A stretch of DNA of 64,000 bases, taken from contig CAZEYT010000003.1 in the NCBI GenBank assembly GCA_964516295.1, positions 7,562 through 71,561 on the forward strand. Reading direction: 5' to 3'. Every line of letters begins with the position of its first letter. The stretch's first letter is position 1. The notes beneath the pieces are model-generated. The model had not been told where the DNA came from, searched no databases, and was given only the letters and a program-made list of their open reading frames with translations. This DNA comes from CAZEYT01 sp964516295 (GTDB lineage Bacteria; Verrucomicrobiota; Verrucomicrobiia; Chthoniobacterales; Terrimicrobiaceae). This document shows, in pieces, positions 60,402 to 64,000 of this stretch. Position numbers and translations under genes: made by a program.

Positions 60402-60893
60402 ATGGACCAAGCCATCATCGTTCTCGTCATCGTCGGATTCCTCATGATCGCGGCCGAGGTATTTGTTCCCGGCCTCATTCTCGGAGCGCTGGGAGCCCTC
60501 TGCCTGATCACCAGCGTCATTCTTTGCTATGTTGCCTATGGACCGCTCGTCGGAACCATGGCGTTTGCCGGTCTCGGCGTCGCGACGCTCACGGGCTTTC
60601 TGATTTGGCTGAAGATTTTCCCACACACGCCCATCGGCAGCCGGATGATGCTGCGGAAGTCCCTGCCGGGGAACAATGCGATCCCGAGCGAGCGTCTCGT
60701 GGGTGCCCTCGGCGTGGCCATCACTCCGCTTCGACCGGCCGGGACCGCGCGCATCGGCGAGAAACGGGTGGATGTCGTCGCCGAGAGCGGCCTCATCGAG
60801 CCCGGCGAGTCCGTCAAGGTCGTCCTGCAGGAAGGGATGCGGGTCGTGGTGCGCCGCACAGAAGCGGCAGGCACTCCAGAAAAACCGGACTGA
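60402..60893 (+). CDS. NfeD family membrane protein, short form
   Basis: A 163-residue protein with three hydrophobic segments (about 5-70) and a C-terminal OB-fold domain (GALGVAITPLRPAGTARIGEKRVDVVAESGLI). Short NfeD proteins lack the protease domain and usually partner with stomatin/flotillin-like proteins in membrane organisation; no such gene is adjacent. Its last 80 bp overlap the end of the RsmA-Nudix gene on the other strand. Confidence 0.88.
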   Translation: MDQAIIVLVIVGFLMIAAEVFVPGLILGALGALCLITSVILCYVAYGPLVGTMAFAGLGVATLTGFLIWLKIFPHTPIGSRMMLRKSLPGNNAIPSERLVGALGVAITPLRPAGTARIGEKRVDVVAESGLIEPGESVKVVLQEGMRVVVRRTEAAGTPEKPD

Positions 60894-62169
60894 ATTCCTC
60901 CGGCGACCGCCCGGCCCAGGCACGGACGAAATCGAGTGGAAAAAACGCCCCGGTCTCAAGCTCCATCGGCGCGGGAAAAAATGGCCCTTCGTGCTCCACA
61001 CGATAGACCTCGATGAATTCCCATCCCGTGATGGCTGACGGCGTGAGACGGCCGAGGCGGTGGAGCGGCGGGCACTCCACACCGAGCTCCTCAAGAAACT
61101 CCCGGCGGGCTGCCTGCTCATAAGTCTCTCCGCTGTCCACATGCCCGGCCGCCGAGGAGTCCCACCGACCGGGATTCCGATCTTTCCAGAGCGAACGCTT
61201 TTGCAGGAAAACCTCGCCCCGGGCGTTCATCGCGACCATGTGTACGGCGCGATGCCATAAGTTATTCACATGCACGGTTTTTCGCGTTTCGGCGCGAAGG
61301 ACCTCATCCTTTTCATTGACGACATCGAAGAGTTCGTCGCCGCTTTGCGCCTCGGCCGGAGCGGCGAGGCGGGTGAGCGTTTCCCATTGGCCAAGCGAGA
61401 GCTCTTCCGCCCGCACGGTTTCCGGAACGGCGAGGAACGCGGTGAGTTCCGGCCAGCGATCGCGAAGTTCGGGCAGGAGATTGCGGAGTTGTTTGCGGCG
61501 TTCGGAGAAGCCCTTGCGCACAAGGTTTTCGAAGCGCCCCTCATCGAGCGGACCCACCTCCGCGCCCGTCCGCCGCCGCAGGCTCACCACTGCCGAGTCC
61601 ACATTGGGTGCGGGATAAAAAACGGACGCGGGAAGTTTTTTCAGAAACGACGCTTTCCAACGACGGTTCACACACACGCTCATTGCTCCATAGTCCTTCG
61701 TCCGCGGAGCCGCATCCAGACGGCGTGCAAGCTCCAACTGGAGCGTCAGAACAAGCATTGATGCGGGTGAGAGGGCGGAGGTGAATTTTGCGATGAGCGG
61801 AGTCGAGATGTAATACGGGAGATTTCCAACCAGCTTCACCGGACCGCGCCCCCAAAGCTCGCGAAGATCAAAATCCAGCGCGTCGATGTGGAACACTCGA
61901 TTTGTTCCACACTCGTAGCGGGCGCGAAGGTGATCGATGAGACGGGCGTCTTTTTCGATCAGCGTGAGAGTGACCCCGGAGGCGGCAAGGTACTCCGTCA
62001 GCGCCCCAAGCCCGGGGCCGATCTCAACAACATGGTCCCCGGGCTGGAGATCGAGTTGCGCCACGATCCATCGGGCGAGATTCTGATCATGCAGAAAATT
62101 CTGCCCGAGGCTTCGCGTGGGTGCGGTTTCGAGGGCGGCGAGCGTCTGCTGGATTTCGCTGAGAGTCAT
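60814..62169 (-). CDS. rsmA: Fusion of 16S rRNA dimethyladenosine transferase (RsmA/KsgA) and Nudix hydrolase
   Basis: A 451-residue two-domain protein. Residues 1 to about 270 are RsmA, which dimethylates A1518 and A1519 of 16S rRNA: SLGQNFLHD, SAM motif VVEIGPGLGALTEYLA, catalytic NLPYY (116-120) and the C-terminal helical domain. Residues about 278-440 are a Nudix hydrolase with a perfect Nudix box (342-364: G-x5-E-x7-REFLEELGV), preceded by ELFDVVNEKDEVL, like YfcD/isopentenyl-diphosphate-isomerase-type Nudix enzymes. The frame is open across the junction with no stop or start between, so one polypeptide is expected. Usual RsmA is about 270 residues. Confidence 0.92.
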   Translation of the reverse strand: MTLSEIQQTLAALETAPTRSLGQNFLHDQNLARWIVAQLDLQPGDHVVEIGPGLGALTEYLAASGVTLTLIEKDARLIDHLRARYECGTNRVFHIDALDFDLRELWGRGPVKLVGNLPYYISTPLIAKFTSALSPASMLVLTLQLELARRLDAAPRTKDYGAMSVCVNRRWKASFLKKLPASVFYPAPNVDSAVVSLRRRTGAEVGPLDEGRFENLVRKGFSERRKQLRNLLPELRDRWPELTAFLAVPETVRAEELSLGQWETLTRLAAPAEAQSGDELFDVVNEKDEVLRAETRKTVHVNNLWHRAVHMVAMNARGEVFLQKRSLWKDRNPGRWDSSAAGHVDSGETYEQAARREFLEELGVECPPLHRLGRLTPSAITGWEFIEVYRVEHEGPFFPAPMELETGAFFPLDFVRAWAGRSPEEFSPVFLECLPLLCGAPRPASLPAGRP

Positions 62170-62193
62170 GCGTTTGCGAGGGAAATTTCCCGG

Positions 62194-62258
62194 TGATTCA
62201 CAACCGGCCTGTGAATAAGAAACCGGGGACGGCGGTCGTTTTTCCCAACTTATTCACA
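62194..62258. promoter_or_regulatory. Cluster of DnaA-box-like 9-mers
   Basis: In the gap upstream of rsmA lie TTATTCACA on the minus strand (62210-62218) and on the plus strand (62250-62258, entering the next gene), both matching the DnaA box TTATNCACA, and TGATTCACA (62194-62202) with one mismatch. The first two 9-mers form an inverted repeat ATTCACA-N7-TGTGAAT. A further TTATTCACA is inside rsmA at 61262-61270. May bind DnaA as a regulatory site. Confidence 0.4.
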
Positions 62259-62942
62259 ACTCGGTTTCCCGGGCATCGTGAGCCCGTCCGTTTTCTCCGG
62301 AGTCACCTCCGGCGTCGAATCCGCCACCTCGGGAGCCGCATTCATCAGGGCTTTGTGGGCAATGCGCGTGATCCACACCGTGACAAGGATCGTGATAAGC
62401 AATTCCACCGCATAGGCCGACCACGCCCAGGGGCCTTGGTGAAGCCCGCCCTTCGCCGCTTTGCCAATCACCGACCCCGCATAAGCATACGCCGCACTGA
62501 TCGGAAGAAACCCAATCCACGAAGCCGCCAAGTATTTCCAAACCGAAATCCGAGAGAGCCCGACCGCGCAACTGACCAGACTGTGCGGCAGCACAGGCGA
62601 AATGCGTGTAAGGATGATGAGTTTCCACCCATCCCGCTCCACCGCCCGGTCCAGCGCGCGAAACTTCCGGCCGTGTCCCCACTTCCGCGAAACGAAGCCC
62701 CGGAGAAGATAACGGGCCGAAAAGAAATTCGCCCAAGCCCCGGCGACCGAACCCAGCGAAACGAGGATCGTCGCCGGCCAAAACCCGTAAACCGCCCCCG
62801 CGCCGAAACTCAACACCGAACCCGGAAGGAAAAGCACGCAGGACAGCGTGTAGAGAAGGATGAACCAAAGCCAGCCGACCCAGCCGCTTTGCTCGATCCA
62901 GAGCATCGACTGCTCCATCCACGCGGTCCAGGTCTCGAGCAT
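62250..62942 (-). CDS. TVP38/TMEM64 (VTT domain) family membrane protein
   Basis: A 230-residue membrane protein with five or six hydrophobic segments of the DedA/VTT superfamily: LFLPGSVLSFGAGAVYGFWPA and the re-entrant ILTRISPVLPHSLVSCAVGLSRI are typical. Members move or scramble lipids such as undecaprenyl phosphate or phosphatidylethanolamine. Starts 1 bp after the SDR gene stop. Confidence 0.9.
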   Translation of the reverse strand: MLETWTAWMEQSMLWIEQSGWVGWLWFILLYTLSCVLFLPGSVLSFGAGAVYGFWPATILVSLGSVAGAWANFFSARYLLRGFVSRKWGHGRKFRALDRAVERDGWKLIILTRISPVLPHSLVSCAVGLSRISVWKYLAASWIGFLPISAAYAYAGSVIGKAAKGGLHQGPWAWSAYAVELLITILVTVWITRIAHKALMNAAPEVADSTPEVTPEKTDGLTMPGKPSCE

Positions 62943-62943
62943 T

Positions 62944-63723
62944 TCAGAGCGTTCTCAGATGAAATCCGCCATCGACATTGAAAACCTCCCCGGTGCTGTA
63001 AGGGAACGCTCCCGAGGCGATTGAAGTGACGGCGCGGCCGATGTCGTCGGGTTTCCCCCAACGATTGATCGGCGTCAGACCCTCTGCAAAAAGCTTGTCG
63101 TATTTTTCCTTCACCGGCCCGGTCATGTCGGTCTCGATGACGCCGGGCCGAACCTCGAAGACCGCGATGCGGAACTCGGCCAAACGCGCCGCGAAGAGCT
63201 TCGTCATCATCGCCAACCCCGCCTTCGCCACACAATAGTCGCCGCGGTTCACCGATGCGGTATAGACGGAAATGCTGGTGATGTTGATGATCGCCTTTGG
63301 AAACCGCTCGTGCGCCGGCAGCTCACACATCCAACGGGCGGCGAGTTGACTGAGGAAATACGGGCCTTTGAGGTTGATGGCGATCAGTCGGTCAAAACTT
63401 TCCTCGCCCGCGTCCAAAAGATCGGCCCGCACATTCGGGGCGACGCCCGCGTTGTTGACCAGCACATCCAGCCGGCCGAACGCCTCCCGCACAAAGCCAA
63501 CGAGGCGCTCACGATCCGCCGCGAGCGAAATATCCCCTTGGCAGATCTCCACCCGAATCCGCCCCTGTCCGGCCTCCGCGCAGAGCACCTGACATTCGCG
63601 GGCGGCGGCTTCGTTGCCAGCGTAGTTGATGACGAGATCATGCGTGCCGGCCTTGGCCAGCGTGAGGGCGATGCCGCGGCCGATACCGCGGGACGCGCCG
63701 GTGATGAGCGCGACGGGATTCAT
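62944..63723 (-). CDS. Short-chain dehydrogenase/reductase (FabG-like)
   Basis: A 259-residue NAD(P)-dependent reductase with the classical SDR marks: GASRGIGRG (9-17), NNAGVAPN, active-site Ser in NITSISVYT and Tyr/Lys in DYCVAKAGLA, and the C-terminal GEVFNVDGGFH. Closest in style to 3-oxoacyl-ACP reductases, but no fatty-acid genes adjoin, so the substrate is open. Start overlaps the gatB stop by 4 bp. Confidence 0.9.
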   Translation of the reverse strand: MNPVALITGASRGIGRGIALTLAKAGTHDLVINYAGNEAAARECQVLCAEAGQGRIRVEICQGDISLAADRERLVGFVREAFGRLDVLVNNAGVAPNVRADLLDAGEESFDRLIAINLKGPYFLSQLAARWMCELPAHERFPKAIINITSISVYTASVNRGDYCVAKAGLAMMTKLFAARLAEFRIAVFEVRPGVIETDMTGPVKEKYDKLFAEGLTPINRWGKPDDIGRAVTSIASGAFPYSTGEVFNVDGGFHLRTL

Positions 63724-64000
63724 GATTGGAGCTTCTTTTCAAGGATTTCTCCCGCTAGGGCCGGGTTGGCTTTCCCTTTGGAGAGCTTCATCACCTGGCC
63801 CTTGAGAAAATTCACCGCGGCGACCTTGCCGGCTTTGTAATCGGCGACCGGACCGGGATTGGCGGCAATCACCTGATCCGCCAGTGCTTCAATGGCGCCG
63901 GTGTCACTTTCCTGCTTGAGACCCTTTTCTTCGACGATCACCGGGGCGCGTTTGCCCGTTGAGAACATGTCCGCGAAGACTTCCTTGCCCTGTTTGGAAT
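63720..64000 (-). CDS. gatB: Aspartyl/glutamyl-tRNA amidotransferase subunit B, C-terminal part (partial)
   Basis: The last 93 residues of GatB, running off the window edge: KEVFADMFSTGKRAP, VEEKGLKQESDTGAIEALAD, and the closing KGKANPALAGEILEKKL are the YqeY/GatB tail domain that contacts tRNA. GatCAB converts Glu-tRNA(Gln) or Asp-tRNA(Asn) to the amidated form. The 5' part lies beyond position 64000. Confidence 0.93.
   Translation of the reverse strand, partial: SKQGKEVFADMFSTGKRAPVIVEEKGLKQESDTGAIEALADQVIAANPGPVADYKAGKVAAVNFLKGQVMKLSKGKANPALAGEILEKKLQS

Noticed and set aside
62170..62249. Replication origin
   Set aside because: DnaA-box-like sites are present, but there is no AT-rich unwinding element, no dnaA/dnaN/gidA neighbours, and the gap is only 80 bp.

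Overview
The window reads as chromosomal DNA of a Gram-negative, high-GC (roughly 60%) bacterium, most likely a member of the Verrucomicrobiota/PVC group. The double membrane is shown by LptE, a BamD-like protein, LolA, two LpxL-type acyltransferases and an ExbB/ExbD set. The phylum assignment is inference from gene style and neighbourhoods (proline/alanine-rich Rho extension, rho next to a YebC gene, DUF2723/YfhO-like membrane proteins, ExbB-ExbD-ExbD); no rRNA or other decisive marker is present. GTG and TTG starts and ATGA-type overlaps are frequent.

Layout. 1-2.4 kb: end of a lysine/alanine-rich protein with a strong terminator, then yebC-rho (minus). 2.7-6.6 kb: a translationally coupled lipid/glycan module (PlsC-type acyltransferase, GT2, polysaccharide deacetylase, LpxL-like acyltransferase, LolA) that resembles the accessory half of an aryl-polyene cluster. 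6.7-14.8 kb: small membrane protein, stand-alone 5'-3' exonuclease, BamD-like/LptE/RsmI/DUF2752 run, lipase-like lipoprotein with aroB, and an Rrf2 regulator. 14.8-19.2 kb: pstSCAB-phoU with a good Pho box. 19.3-21.2 kb: arsR-acr3-arsC with an operator-like inverted repeat. 21.2-23.4 kb: remains of three decayed genes (TPR protein, polysaccharide-type membrane protein, GT4). 23.4-27.2 kb: a clearly AT-richer block with an FkbM methyltransferase, a GT39-like membrane protein and a methyltransferase-GT2 fusion, probably acquired. 27.5-32.7 kb: a YfhO-like and a DUF2723-TPR membrane protein in one operon.

32.7-37.8 kb: heme operon (ccsA/hemX-like, hemA, hemC, hemB; no hemD) and dihydrolipoyl dehydrogenase. 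37.9-42.2 kb: Zn/Mn-type ABC importer with two small accessory proteins, followed by a CDF exporter. 42.2-48.3 kb: comEC, an unknown gene, a lipoprotein, and an ExbB (with a C-terminal zinc ribbon)/ExbD/ExbD/TPR operon. 48.4-52.8 kb: SurA/PpiD-like foldase, TPR protein, metG and a second LpxL-like acyltransferase. 52.7-56.1 kb: a LacI regulator divergent from two Gfo/Idh/MocA oxidoreductases, the first with a 3' frameshift. 56.2 kb: tRNA-Glu(TTC). 56.6-59.4 kb: cbiM, a deoxyhypusine-synthase-like gene and metF. 59.6-64 kb: an exported protein, NfeD, an RsmA-Nudix fusion, a TVP38/VTT membrane protein, an SDR and the 3' end of gatB.

Most of the window is envelope biogenesis, metal and phosphate homeostasis, and housekeeping. 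I see no rRNA, CRISPR array, intact insertion sequence, prophage or recognised defence system. The least ordinary items are the RsmA-Nudix fusion, the zinc-ribbon ExbB, the partial polyene-like lipid module, and the decayed-plus-foreign polysaccharide locus at 21-27 kb.
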